Assembly (NCBI GenBank): GCA_003248935.1
Contig: QFQF01000001.1
Coordinates: forward strand, 248,001-312,000
DNA from: Sphingobium sp.
Lineage (GTDB): Bacteria > Pseudomonadota > Alphaproteobacteria > Sphingomonadales > Sphingomonadaceae
Reading direction: 5' to 3'
DNA length: 64,000 bases
Shown piece after piece: positions 54,611-63,946 of the stretch (its first letter is position 1; every line of letters starts with the position of its first letter). The notes below the pieces were generated by a model. The model did no database searches. It saw only the letters and a program-made list of their open reading frames with translations, and had not been told where the DNA came from. The position numbers and the translations under genes were made by a program.

Positions 54611-56392
54611 ATGGCGGTTTCACTGGATACAGAAGGCTTTCGCGATTCGCTCGTCATCCTGGGCGCGGCGGGCCTGGTGATCCCCGGCTTTGCCCGGTTC
54701 CGGATCAGCCCGGTGATCGGCTTCATCCTCGTCGGTTTCGCGGTGGGACCGGCCGGTCTCGGCGCACTGGTCGAGCGCTACCCGTGGCTCTATCACATTA
54801 CGATATCGGATCGTGAGGAGATCGCCCCGTTTGCGGAAATGGGCATCATCCTGCTGCTTTTCTCGATCGGCCTTGAACTCAGCTTCAAGCGATTATGGTC
54901 GATGCGCACGCTCGTGTTCGGGGTCGGCGCGGCGGAACTGCTCGGCGGCGCCTCCATCATCGCGCTGGCGCTGTCCTTCCTCGGCCAACCCACGGCGGGC
55001 GCGATCGGCCTCGGCCTTGCCCTCGCCCTGTCCTCGACGGCGCTGGTGCTGCCGATGGTGGGCACGCAAGGCGCGGTCGGCCGCTCGGCCTTTTCCATGC
55101 TGCTGTTCGAGGATCTGGCGCTCGTCCCGATCATCTTCATGCTGGGCGCCCTTGCGCCTAGCGTCGCGGGCGGGCCGGGCGGGCTCGCCTCCCTCGGCGC
55201 GACGGCGCTGAAGGGCGGGGCGACCGTTGTCGCCATGCTGGTGCTGGGCCGCCTCACCCTTCCCCATATCTTCAGCCAGGCGGCGCGCACCAAGAGCCCG
55301 GAGGTGTTCCTCGCCGCCAGCCTGCTGGTCGTCATCGTCTCCAGCCTCGCCACGGCGCTCGTCGGCCTCTCTCCGATCGTCGGTGCGTTGCTCGCTGGCC
55401 TGCTGATCGCGGAAACCGACTATCATGGCGAGGTCGAGGTGATGACCGCGCCGTTCAAGGGGCTCGCGCTCGGCGTATTCCTGATCACGGTCGGCATGAG
55501 CCTCGACATCCGGGTCATCCTCGCCAACTGGGCCAGCCTGCTGCTGGCGGTGATCGGAGTGGTGATCGCCAAGACGATCGTGACCGCCTTGCTGTTGCGG
55601 CTTGCCGGCGCCCGCCGGGCCGTGGCGATGGAGGTCGGGCTGCTGATGTCCAGCCCGTCCGAAACCACCCTGATCGTGCTCGCCGCAGCCGCAGCCGCGC
55701 AACTCATACAGCCGGAAACCGCCGCGTTCTGGCAGATCGTGACCGCCGTCGGCCTCACCATCACCCCCCTGCTCGCCCGCCTCGGCCACGACATCGCCCG
55801 CCGTGTCGATCTGGCCAGCGGAGAGGAGCCGCCCGCGATGGGCGACGATGGCGGACAACCGGCCGCCGTCGTCATCGGCTTCGGCCGGGTCGGGCGCATG
55901 GTCTGCGATCTGCTGAAGACCCACAACCAGCCGTTCATCGTCGTCGAATCCGATGCCGACGTCGTCGCGGAGGCCCGGCGTGGCGGTTATCCGATCGTGT
56001 TCGGCGATGTCTCCCGGCCGGAAATGCTCGACCGGCTGCGCCTTGGCCATGCGCGCGCGCTGATCCTGACCATGGACGACCCCGTATTGTCGGTCCGCAC
56101 GACGAAGCGGGTGCGCGGCTGGGTGCCGGACCTGCCGATCATCGCCCGCGCGCGCGACGCGGACCATGCCGCCCAGCTTTACAAGGCGGGAGCGAGCGAC
56201 GCCGTGCCGGAAACGCTCGAAAGCTCGCTGCAACTCGCCGAAACCGCGCTCGTCGACCTGGGCGTGGCGATGGGACCGGTGATCGCCTCGATCCACCAGA
56301 CGCGTGAAGACCTGCGGCAGGAGATCAAGGAAGCAGGGAACCTTACCACTCCCCCCAAGCTGCGCCGGCTTCGCGAAGGCGAGGCGGGCTGA
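54611..56392 (+). CDS. Cation:proton antiporter with RCK domain (second copy)
   Basis: A 593-residue CPA2 antiporter paralogous to the divergent gene. A membrane domain occupies about residues 10-400, with GIILLLFSIGLELSFKRLW and STALVLPMVGTQGAVGRSAF. The RCK domain starts AAVVIGFGRVGRMVCDLLK near residue 420. The ATG at 54611 gives MAVSLDTEGF; an in-frame ATG at 54584 would add nine polar residues. Neither has a clear ribosome site. The ion is unknown. Confidence 0.87.
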   Translation: MAVSLDTEGFRDSLVILGAAGLVIPGFARFRISPVIGFILVGFAVGPAGLGALVERYPWLYHITISDREEIAPFAEMGIILLLFSIGLELSFKRLWSMRTLVFGVGAAELLGGASIIALALSFLGQPTAGAIGLGLALALSSTALVLPMVGTQGAVGRSAFSMLLFEDLALVPIIFMLGALAPSVAGGPGGLASLGATALKGGATVVAMLVLGRLTLPHIFSQAARTKSPEVFLAASLLVVIVSSLATALVGLSPIVGALLAGLLIAETDYHGEVEVMTAPFKGLALGVFLITVGMSLDIRVILANWASLLLAVIGVVIAKTIVTALLLRLAGARRAVAMEVGLLMSSPSETTLIVLAAAAAAQLIQPETAAFWQIVTAVGLTITPLLARLGHDIARRVDLASGEEPPAMGDDGGQPAAVVIGFGRVGRMVCDLLKTHNQPFIVVESDADVVAEARRGGYPIVFGDVSRPEMLDRLRLGHARALILTMDDPVLSVRTTKRVRGWVPDLPIIARARDADHAAQLYKAGASDAVPETLESSLQLAETALVDLGVAMGPVIASIHQTREDLRQEIKEAGNLTTPPKLRRLREGEAG

Positions 56393-56417
56393 CCGTCAGG
56401 CTGCGGAACCCTGCCTC

Positions 56418-56969
56418 TCACGGCATCGCGATGTCCACCCGCAACCCGGCATCCCCCTCGAAGCGTTGACGCTTTCCTTTCGTCAGGCGAAACGGCTGCT
56501 CGATCGAGATCGTCCTGGTCCCCCCGCAGATATCGGAACCCGGCCGGGAATAGCGCGCCGTGAGGCGATAGACAGGATCAGCGCCACGCATGCGGCTGGC
56601 ATTCAGCGAGAGTTCGACGCTGCGAACCTCCCGATCACCATAGCCGATGGCGAGGTCGCATGACGCGTCCCGAGCCATAGGTTCGTTGATGCTGACCCGG
56701 GTACCCTGCTGGCCAACGTTCAGCGTGCCGCCCCAGAGGATCTTGCCGTCGAAGGAAAAGGTCACATCCATCGGCACGACGGGAACGGCATTGGCATCGC
56801 TACCGACCGGCGCATAGACTTGCGGGGGTGGTGGATATGCGCGTGGTACTGGCCGCGCCGGCGTTTGCCCGACCACCGGCGTCCCGGCCGCACCCGCTGC
56901 CTGAGGCAGAACGCTCGCCAGGGGGATGGCAATCATTGCCCCCACAATCCTGATCGAAACCATATCCAT
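56418..56969 (-). CDS. Secreted hypothetical protein
   Basis: A 183-residue protein with an N-terminal signal peptide (hydrophobic residues 8-27, ending AAGAAG), a Pro-rich spacer (about 30-60), then a domain of mostly beta-type sequence beginning VPMDVTFSFDGKILWGGTL with two cysteines (in ASCDLAIGYG and DICGGTR) that could form a periplasmic disulfide. No family is recognised. Confidence 0.72.
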   Translation of the reverse strand: MDMVSIRIVGAMIAIPLASVLPQAAGAAGTPVVGQTPARPVPRAYPPPPQVYAPVGSDANAVPVVPMDVTFSFDGKILWGGTLNVGQQGTRVSINEPMARDASCDLAIGYGDREVRSVELSLNASRMRGADPVYRLTARYSRPGSDICGGTRTISIEQPFRLTKGKRQRFEGDAGLRVDIAMP

Positions 56970-57097
56970 CCCCTCGCCCGGTCTGACACAGGCGGGGACT
57001 TTATAAGGGCAGGCTTAACGCTTCATCATGCGCGACTTGGAAACTGCGCCCGAAACGGTGGTTTCGGCCTCGCCTTTCCGTAGCCTTTGCAACGCAA

Positions 57098-59752
57098 TCA
57101 GGCGGGCACCTTCAGCAGCGCTGCCTTGACCGCTTCGATCGCCGCCTGCGCCTTGTCGCCGTCCGGACCGCCGCCCTGGGCCATGTCGGGACGGCCGCCG
57201 CCGCCCTTCCCGCCCAGCGCCTCGACACCCGCCCGCACAAGGTCGACGGCGCTGATCGTCGTGACCAGATCCCCGGTCACTCCCGCTGCGATACTCGCAC
57301 GGCCGTCGGTCACGGCAACGATGGCCGAAACACCCGAACCGAGTGTCTGCTTGTTGGCGTCGACAAGGCCGCGCAGTTCCTTGGGGTCCAGCCCCTCGAT
57401 CACCTGACCGATGAAGTCGATCGTGCCGACCTTCTCCGGCCCCGCTGCCTTGGCCGCGCCACCGCCGCCCAGCGCCAGCGCCTTCTTCGCCTCGGCCAGT
57501 TCGCGCTCCAGCTTGCGGGTCTGTTCGACCAGCGCGGCGATGCGCGCCGGTACGTCGTCGGGCGCGGTACGCAGGGATGCAGCCGCGGCCTTCAGCTTGT
57601 CCTCGCGCTCCGCGAGATACAGCCGTGCCGCCTCACCGGTCAGCGCCTCGATGCGCCGCACGCCGCTCGACACGGCGCTCTCGGACACGATCTTGAACAG
57701 GGCGATATCCCCCGTAGCGCGCACATGCGTGCCGCCACAGAGTTCGACCGAATAGCTGTGTTCATCGCCCCGGCCCATCGAGAGCACGCGGACCTCGTCG
57801 CCATATTTCTCGCCGAACAGGGCCAGCGCGCCCGCCGCCACGGCGTCATCCGGCGTCATCAGCCGCGTCGTCACGTCCTCATTATGGCGAACCTGCGCGT
57901 TCACGTCCGCTTCGATTTCGGCGATCTGCTGCGCGGTCAGCGCCTCGGGATGGGAGAAGTCGAAACGCAGACGATCGGGCGCCACCATGCTGCCCTTCTG
58001 CGTCACATGCGCGCCCAGGCGGTTGCGCAGCGCCGCGTGCAGCAGGTGGGTCGCGCTGTGATTGGCGCGCAGCCGGTCACGGCGATCGACATCGACGGCC
58101 AGTTGCACCGTATCGCCGACCTTGACCGACCCGGCCTCGATCACCGTCCTGTGCGCATGCAGCCGCCCGAGCGGCTTGCTGGTATCCTCGACCTTCGCAA
58201 CGAGCCCGCCGAGCGCGGTGATCGTGCCCGCGTCGCCCATCTGGCCGCCGCTCTCGCCATAGAATGGCGTCTGGTTGGTGATGATCGTCACGCTGTCACC
58301 GGCGGAGGCCGCATCGACGCGCGCGCCGTCCTTCACGATCGCCAGCACCTCGCCCTCGCCCTGCGTCGCGGTATAGCCGACGAACTCGGTCGATCCCTCG
58401 CTTTCGGCGATATCGTACCAGACATCCTCCGACGCCTTTTCGCCCGATCCCTTCCAGGCGGCGCGCGCGGCGGCCTTCTGCTCGGCCATCGCCTTGTCGA
58501 AACCGCCACGATCGACGCCAAGCCCGCGCGAGCGCAACGCGTCCTCCGTCAGGTCATAGGGGAAGCCATAGGTGTCGTAGAGCTTGAACGCGGTCTCGCC
58601 GGGCAGAGTACCGCCATCGCCCATGTCCACCGTCGCTTCGTCGAGCAGCTTGAGGCCGTTCTCCAGCGTCTTGCGGAAGCGCGTTTCCTCGCGCAGCAGC
58701 GTCTCCTCGATCAGCGGCTGGGCGCGGACCAGCTCGGGATAGGCGCCGCCCATCTCGCTGACCAGGCTGCCGACTAGCCGGTACATCAACGGTTCCTTGG
58801 CGCCGATGATGTGCGCATGGCGCATGGCGCGGCGCATGATCCGGCGCAGCACATAGCCGCGCCCCTCGTTCGCGGGCAGCACGCCGTCGGAAATCAGGAA
58901 TCCGGCCGAGCGCAGATGGTCGGCGATCACGCGGTGGCTGGCCTTGAACGCGCCCGCCGTGTCGGTCTTCGTCAGCGCGCCGCTTTCGGCGATCAGCGCC
59001 TTGAATGTGTCGGTGTCGTAATTGTCATGCACGCCCTGCATGACGGCTGCGATCCGCTCCAGCCCCATGCCGGTATCGATGCTGGGCTTGGGCAGGTTGC
59101 CGACGATCTCGTTCGCTTCCTGCTCGAACTGCATGAAGACGAGGTTCCAGATCTCGACGAAACGGTCGCCATCCTCCTCCGGACTGCCCGGAGGGCCACC
59201 CCAGATATGGTCGCCATGGTCGTAGAAGATTTCCGAGCAGGGACCGCACGGACCGCTGTCGCCCATCGCCCAGAAATTGTCCTTGGTGGGAATGCGGATG
59301 ATCTTGTGCTCGGGAATACCCGCGACCTTCTTCCACAGGTCGAACGCCTCATCGTCGGTATGATAGACGGTGACGGTCAGCTTCTCCGCCGGAAGGCCCC
59401 ATTCCTTCGTCAGCAGGGTCCAGGCATGGGTGATCGCCTGTTCCTTGAAATAATCGCCGAAGCTGAAATTGCCCAGCATCTCGAAGAAAGTGTGGTGCCG
59501 CGCCGTATAGCCGACATTGTCGAGGTCGTTGTGCTTGCCGCCCGCCCGCACGCACTTCTGGCTCGATGTCGCCGTGCTGTAGGCGCGCGTCTCAAGGCCG
59601 GTGAAGACGTTCTTGAACGGCACCATGCCCGCGTTCACGAACATCAGCGTCGGGTCGTTGTGCGGCACCAGCGGAGCCGATGGCACGATCTGGTGCCCGG
59701 CCTTCCCGAAATAGTCGAGGAAGGAGCGGCGGATGTCGTTCGTCGAGGTCAT
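57098..59752 (-). CDS. alaS: Alanyl-tRNA synthetase
   Basis: Charges tRNA-Ala and edits mischarged Ser and Gly. The 884 residues show the class II aminoacylation domain (RRSFLDYFGKAGHQIVPSAP at the start; AGMVPFKNVF), the tRNA-recognition region, the editing domain zinc ligands (HSATHLLHAAL near 570 and ELCGGTHV near 670), and the C-Ala domain ending GGGGRPDMAQGGG. Full family length. Confidence 0.97.
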   Translation of the reverse strand: MTSTNDIRRSFLDYFGKAGHQIVPSAPLVPHNDPTLMFVNAGMVPFKNVFTGLETRAYSTATSSQKCVRAGGKHNDLDNVGYTARHHTFFEMLGNFSFGDYFKEQAITHAWTLLTKEWGLPAEKLTVTVYHTDDEAFDLWKKVAGIPEHKIIRIPTKDNFWAMGDSGPCGPCSEIFYDHGDHIWGGPPGSPEEDGDRFVEIWNLVFMQFEQEANEIVGNLPKPSIDTGMGLERIAAVMQGVHDNYDTDTFKALIAESGALTKTDTAGAFKASHRVIADHLRSAGFLISDGVLPANEGRGYVLRRIMRRAMRHAHIIGAKEPLMYRLVGSLVSEMGGAYPELVRAQPLIEETLLREETRFRKTLENGLKLLDEATVDMGDGGTLPGETAFKLYDTYGFPYDLTEDALRSRGLGVDRGGFDKAMAEQKAAARAAWKGSGEKASEDVWYDIAESEGSTEFVGYTATQGEGEVLAIVKDGARVDAASAGDSVTIITNQTPFYGESGGQMGDAGTITALGGLVAKVEDTSKPLGRLHAHRTVIEAGSVKVGDTVQLAVDVDRRDRLRANHSATHLLHAALRNRLGAHVTQKGSMVAPDRLRFDFSHPEALTAQQIAEIEADVNAQVRHNEDVTTRLMTPDDAVAAGALALFGEKYGDEVRVLSMGRGDEHSYSVELCGGTHVRATGDIALFKIVSESAVSSGVRRIEALTGEAARLYLAEREDKLKAAAASLRTAPDDVPARIAALVEQTRKLERELAEAKKALALGGGGAAKAAGPEKVGTIDFIGQVIEGLDPKELRGLVDANKQTLGSGVSAIVAVTDGRASIAAGVTGDLVTTISAVDLVRAGVEALGGKGGGGRPDMAQGGGPDGDKAQAAIEAVKAALLKVPA

Positions 59753-60080
59753 GCTTGCGATCTAGGCGAGTGTCTTGCCGTACACAAGCCGCGGACTGCC
59801 GCAGAACGGCATGAGTTTCGAGACGTGGAGAACGGGTCACGGCCATCCCGCACGGTCAGGTGCAAGTACGGGAGCGACGGCAGACGGCCATTGGCCCGGT
59901 TTCGACCATCCTCCCCGGCACGGGGAGGTGGCAGCGCGAAGCGCTGACGGAGGGGGAGGGCCTCGCAGCGCCGGGCTATTGGGTTGCCCCCCTCCACCAT
60001 TTGCTGTGCAAATGGTACCCCTCCCCGTGCCGGGGAGGATATTCCGCAATCCACCTATCCCGGCAACCAACTAACCAATC
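59753..60080. repeat. 328-bp intergenic region with a palindromic repeat element
   Basis: No gene is seen. Positions 59908-60040 form an element with 21-bp inverted arms (ATCCTCCCCGG... at 59908-59928 and its complement at 60020-60040). Each arm is itself nearly palindromic (CCTCCCC...GGGGAGG), and an inner hairpin CCATTTGC/GCAAATGG sits at 59997-60015. Similar CTCCCC-based dispersed repeats are, from memory, common in Sphingomonadales. It lies upstream of alaS and downstream of the M24 peptidase gene. 59753-59907 should hold the alaS promoter, but no clear one was picked. Confidence 0.75.
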
Positions 60081-61373
60081 CTAACCCAGCGGCGCGTCGA
60101 TAGATGTCGGCGGGATCGAGAACCATTTCGGTCCGCTCTGCGTCATGTGGAAGCAATCCTCCAGACGGACGCCGAAGCTGCCGGGTATGTAGATACCCGG
60201 TTCGTTGGAAAAGCACATGCCAGCCGCCAGTTGCGTCGTCTCGCCATGGACCAGGTTCACCGGTTCATGGCCGTCCATGCCGATGCCGTGGCCGGTGCGG
60301 TGCGACAGGCCGGGCAGCGCATAGCCCGGACCATAGCCGAGCGACTGGTAATAGGCGCGGACCGCATCGTCGACGCTGCCACAGGTCGCCCCCGGTTTGG
60401 CCGCCGCGAAAGCGATCTGCTGCCCCTTCGCAACCTCGTCCCACACCTTGCGCTGCGCGGCACTTGCCTGCGCACCGGCCACGAACGTGCGGGAGATATC
60501 GGACTGGTAACCCTGCACCGTACAGCCGCAATCCATCAGGACGATGTCACCCGCCTTCACCACTTGCGGCGCGCGCGTGCCGTGAGGGAGCGCCGCCGAA
60601 GCACCGACCAGGACCATCGAGAATTCGGGCGTGCCGCCCAGCGCCTCCGTCGCGCCGTTCATCAGCGCTGCGACGTCGGTATGGGACATGCCAGGCCGCA
60701 CCTGCGGTATCGTCCAGCGATAGGCGGCCAGTGTCACGTCGCTGGCACATTGCATCAGCGCGATCTCGGCGGGCGTCTTGATCATCCGGCAACCGCGCAC
60801 GACCGGATTGGCCGACACCAGTGCCGCCCCGGGCAGCCGGTCGCGCAGCCCGTCGAACGCGAAGAAGCGCACGGTCTCCTCGACGCCGATCCGCGCCCGC
60901 GCGAGGCCGCGCTCGGCCAGGACGGCGGCAGCGAGCGCGAGCGGATCCTCATGCTCCTGCCAGACGCGGATATCCGCGTCCACGCCCAGCGATTCGGCGA
61001 CCGACGGACGCTCGAAGAACGGGGTGATGATGACCGGCGCGCCCTCCGCCGGGATGATCGCGGCGGTCAGCCGTTCCGATCGCCACCAGACGACGCCGGT
61101 GAAGTATAGGAGGCTGGAGCCCGGCTCGATCAGGATCGCGCCGATATCGCTGGCGCGCATCAGCGCCTGCGCGCGGGCGAGCCGTGCCGCCCGCTCCTCC
61201 CGCCCGATCGGCGCGGTGCCTGCGGTAAGGGATTTGAGGTCGCCGGCGGCCGCTTCCGCCGCCCGCAGCAGTCCCGGCATGGCGAGCGCGCCGATGCCGA
61301 GCGCCGCCCCCTTCAGCACCGCGCGGCGGCCGATCCCCGCCTGCATCCGGATGACGGACCGACCGGACATCAT
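60081..61373 (-). CDS. Tat-exported M24 (Xaa-Pro) peptidase
   Basis: A 430-residue metallopeptidase. The N-terminus has a twin-arginine signal (GRRAVLKGAALGIGALAMPG), a creatinase/prolidase N-domain, then the M24 pita-bread domain with metal ligands Asp in LMDCGCTVQGYQSD and ISRTF, His in HRTGHGIGMDGHE, and Glu in FSNEPGIYI and VRLEDCF. It probably cleaves proline peptides in the periplasm. ATG 61373 overlaps the upstream methyltransferase stop (ATGA), with GGAGGGGG ahead of it. Confidence 0.9.
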   Translation of the reverse strand: MMSGRSVIRMQAGIGRRAVLKGAALGIGALAMPGLLRAAEAAAGDLKSLTAGTAPIGREERAARLARAQALMRASDIGAILIEPGSSLLYFTGVVWWRSERLTAAIIPAEGAPVIITPFFERPSVAESLGVDADIRVWQEHEDPLALAAAVLAERGLARARIGVEETVRFFAFDGLRDRLPGAALVSANPVVRGCRMIKTPAEIALMQCASDVTLAAYRWTIPQVRPGMSHTDVAALMNGATEALGGTPEFSMVLVGASAALPHGTRAPQVVKAGDIVLMDCGCTVQGYQSDISRTFVAGAQASAAQRKVWDEVAKGQQIAFAAAKPGATCGSVDDAVRAYYQSLGYGPGYALPGLSHRTGHGIGMDGHEPVNLVHGETTQLAAGMCFSNEPGIYIPGSFGVRLEDCFHMTQSGPKWFSIPPTSIDAPLG

Positions 61374-62245
61374 GCTGCCCCCTCCGGCGATGCTGCCCCG
61401 GCCCGGGCGGTCCAGAGCCATGCCGCCGCGCGGAAGGCAACGACACCGTCCTTCAGGTTCGCTTCGACCCAGCCACGCAGCCGTTCCAGAAACGCGGCGT
61501 GCGTTTCGCCTTCCAGCGACCGGATCGCGGACGCCGCCGGGCCGATCACGGAGAAGAAGGAGAGCGCATCCGCGACGGGATTATCCCCCGCCCCGACGAC
61601 ATAGGCGAAATCGACCGCCTCATGCGCGATATCGCGCCAGCCCGCTGCGGTGAGCAGCGACTGGACGTGGGCGGGTTCGGCGAAAGCGAAGGGGCCCGCC
61701 GCGCCCGGCGCAAGCCGCGCCGGCACGGCCTCGGCCGGAAGCAGCCCGGCAATGCCGGTCGCCCATTCATTCTCCGCCGGGGAGCGGAAACAGGAAAAGA
61801 GAAGGCGCGCGTCCGGTGCCGAAACCGCCCGCAGGTGAGAAAAGGCGGCAATCGGATCATCGAAGAACATGACGCCGTGCCGCGATATCAGCAGGTCCGG
61901 CCGGGACGCCGGATCGGCCCAGCCGGCGACATCGGCACAGACGAAACGGCAGTTGGATGCGCCGTCGCTCCGACCCTGCGCGACAGCGACCAGGGCCGGG
62001 GAGATATCCACGCCGGTCACCTGCGCCCCGGGCAGCCGCCCGGCCAGCGTCAGGCTGGTCGATCCAGCACCGCACCCGATATCCAGCACGATCCGAGCGC
62101 CGCCATCTGCATGTCCGGGCTCCGTCACCAGCATCACGGCGCGATCGAGCAGCAGGTCGGTCAGCGGCGCGAAGCTGCGATCGGTTCGCCGCCATTCGCG
62201 CGCCCATGCATCACCGACGTTCGCTACCCAGTCTGCCTGATCCAT
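61370..62245 (-). CDS. Class I SAM-dependent methyltransferase
   Basis: A 291-residue methyltransferase. It starts MDQADWVANVGDAWAREWRR and has motif I VLDIGCGAGSTSL near 56-68, then VTGVDISPALV and CADVAGW. A UbiE/type-11 fold is likely; substrate unknown. ATG 62245 has AGGAAGG 9 bases upstream; the ATG at 62254 would touch that site. Translationally coupled to the M24 peptidase gene. Confidence 0.85.
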   Translation of the reverse strand: MDQADWVANVGDAWAREWRRTDRSFAPLTDLLLDRAVMLVTEPGHADGGARIVLDIGCGAGSTSLTLAGRLPGAQVTGVDISPALVAVAQGRSDGASNCRFVCADVAGWADPASRPDLLISRHGVMFFDDPIAAFSHLRAVSAPDARLLFSCFRSPAENEWATGIAGLLPAEAVPARLAPGAAGPFAFAEPAHVQSLLTAAGWRDIAHEAVDFAYVVGAGDNPVADALSFFSVIGPAASAIRSLEGETHAAFLERLRGWVEANLKDGVVAFRAAAWLWTARAGAASPEGAA

Positions 62246-62332
62246 CCACTGCATCCTTCCTGACGCTCCCGACCTCATCGCGCCGAAGCCGCGATATGGC
62301 AAGCGCATCGCGTTTGCCCGCCATGCCGGGGG

Positions 62333-63178
62333 TCAGAACCAGCCCCGCGCGCGCAGTTCAGATACCGTCGATCGCGCGACGGGAACTTCCAGGCCGTTGA
62401 CCAGCCGAATGGACACCGCCCGCCCACGCCGCTCGACGCCCGCGAATGCCGATCGCGCGACCCACCAGCTTCGATGGGTGCGCGCGCCGTCGATCCCGTT
62501 CAGTTCTCCGATCGCGTCCCCTATCCGCATCAGGACCAACGCATTTCCATTTTCCGTGTACACGCGGACATAATGATCCTCGCTCGCGAGCGCGACGACC
62601 GCACCCGCGATCCCGGGCGGGAGGCGATCACGCAGCCTTGGCGGGGCCGCAGGCGCCTCGGTGCCTTCATCTGCGGCTTTCTCCCTGCCCTGGACGACAG
62701 TGATTTCGCTCGGGACGTCCCCGGACCGCATGACTGTGGAAGGTTCAATGGGTGCCGGGACGTCCGCCCGCCGGGCAGCGACCAGCATCTGGACAAGCGT
62801 CGCCACCAGCCCCAGCAGCACCACCTGTCCATAGATGCGGGCCAGGGCACCCGCATCCAACGTCGCCAGCGCATCCCCCCTCATCATCCATGCAATCAGT
62901 ACAGCAGCGGGCATCGCGGCGATCAGGCAGGCAAGGCCGATCGCAACCAGTCGCGGCAACGGCGTGTGGGCGGCGACGATGTCGCCCGCCGCGATGACCG
63001 GCCGGAAACAGGCATAACCGACGAAAGCGAACAGTTCCCAGCCCAGTATGCGGGTGCCTAGCGGCGCGGAGAAACTGCCGAAGGGCCCCAGGAAAGCAAC
63101 GACCAGCGCGATGCCCGCCATCACCGCCAGTTCCATCGCCAGTTTCCGCAAGATCATCCCCGGCCGCTGCCCGTTCAC
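62333..63178 (-). CDS. Membrane-bound LytTR-family transcription regulator
   Basis: A 281-residue protein with about four hydrophobic helices in residues 12-145 (VMAGIALVVAFLGPFG, IYGQVVLLGLVATLVQML), a linker, and a C-terminal LytTR DNA-binding domain. That domain has VVALASEDHYVRVYTENGNA, DAIGELNGIDGARTHRSWWV and a SIRLVNGLEVPVARS end. It lacks a receiver domain, so it senses or is held at the membrane directly. GTG 63178 or ATG 63157 may be the start; neither has a strong site. It is divergent from the DUF2306 gene. Confidence 0.85.
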   Translation of the reverse strand: MNGQRPGMILRKLAMELAVMAGIALVVAFLGPFGSFSAPLGTRILGWELFAFVGYACFRPVIAAGDIVAAHTPLPRLVAIGLACLIAAMPAAVLIAWMMRGDALATLDAGALARIYGQVVLLGLVATLVQMLVAARRADVPAPIEPSTVMRSGDVPSEITVVQGREKAADEGTEAPAAPPRLRDRLPPGIAGAVVALASEDHYVRVYTENGNALVLMRIGDAIGELNGIDGARTHRSWWVARSAFAGVERRGRAVSIRLVNGLEVPVARSTVSELRARGWF

Positions 63179-63350
63179 GCTTCGCCAATGGTACAGGCGC
63201 CGCTCGTAGCACGGCTTCACGAATTTTGCCGCACCGTTTGCGCAGCATTGCTTGTGCGCCGGCGGGCATGGGCCATCCCGGCCCGGCGACAGCCACCGGG
63301 GGGAGCAATCCGACACCCCAGGCAAAGCCGTGCGGCGGTTCCATTCACGC

Positions 63351-63380
63351 GCCGGAAGAGAAAGAGCCGGAAGAGAAAGA
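63351..63380 (+). repeat. 15-bp tandem duplication upstream of the DUF2306 gene
   Basis: GCCGGAAGAGAAAGA occurs twice head to tail. The purine-rich run extends into the ribosome site of the downstream gene. Confidence 0.8.
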
Positions 63381-63394
63381 GAAGGATGATCCCG

Positions 63395-63946
63395 ATGATC
63401 GATGAGCCAACATCGACCGCGCAGCCGCATCGACAGGCCTCGACAAGGGGCGTGGCCGATGTCGCCATATCACGCCCGGGGCGCGTCCGCCTGCTGGCGC
63501 TCCCCGGCATATTGCTGTGTGCCCTGCTGGCCACCGCCGCGATACGGCGAACCGGCGCGGCCGGTTCATTCTGGCCGTCGGCCTACGGCATATGGGTGGC
63601 GATCCACGTCGCGACGGTGGTACCGGCCGTTCCTCTTGGCGCTTACGTGCTGGCGCGGCGGAAGGGCGATGCGCTGCATCGCCTGCTCGGCCGGATATGG
63701 GCGATGCTGATGCTGGCGACGGCATTCACCAGCTTCGCCATCCAGCGGATGACCGGGCAGTTCAGCCCGATTCATCTACTTTCCATCCTCGTCATCGTGA
63801 CGATGATACGCGGCATCCACTTCGCCCGGACCCGCGACATCCGCCGTCACCGACGCAGCATGGCGCTAGCCTATGTCGGCCTGATCACCGCAGGCCTCTT
63901 CACCTTCCTTCCCGGCCGCCTGTTCGGCGACTGGCTGATGGGGTGA
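63395..63946 (+). CDS. DUF2306 family membrane protein
   Basis: A 183-residue protein with a polar N-terminus of about 30 residues, then four hydrophobic helices (LLALPGILLCALLATAAI, WVAIHVATVVPAVPLGAYVL, IWAMLMLATAFTSF, YVGLITAGLFTFLPG). It has the family's KGDALHRLLGRIWA and SPIHLLSILV, with conserved histidines. Function unknown. ATG 63395 has AAGGA 8 bases upstream; ATG 63386 would start inside that site. Regulation by the divergent LytTR protein is plausible. Confidence 0.78.
   Translation: MIDEPTSTAQPHRQASTRGVADVAISRPGRVRLLALPGILLCALLATAAIRRTGAAGSFWPSAYGIWVAIHVATVVPAVPLGAYVLARRKGDALHRLLGRIWAMLMLATAFTSFAIQRMTGQFSPIHLLSILVIVTMIRGIHFARTRDIRRHRRSMALAYVGLITAGLFTFLPGRLFGDWLMG

Noticed and set aside
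63351..63380. Start of a CRISPR-like array
   Set aside because: Two 15-bp units directly abut with no spacer; it is a simple tandem duplication.
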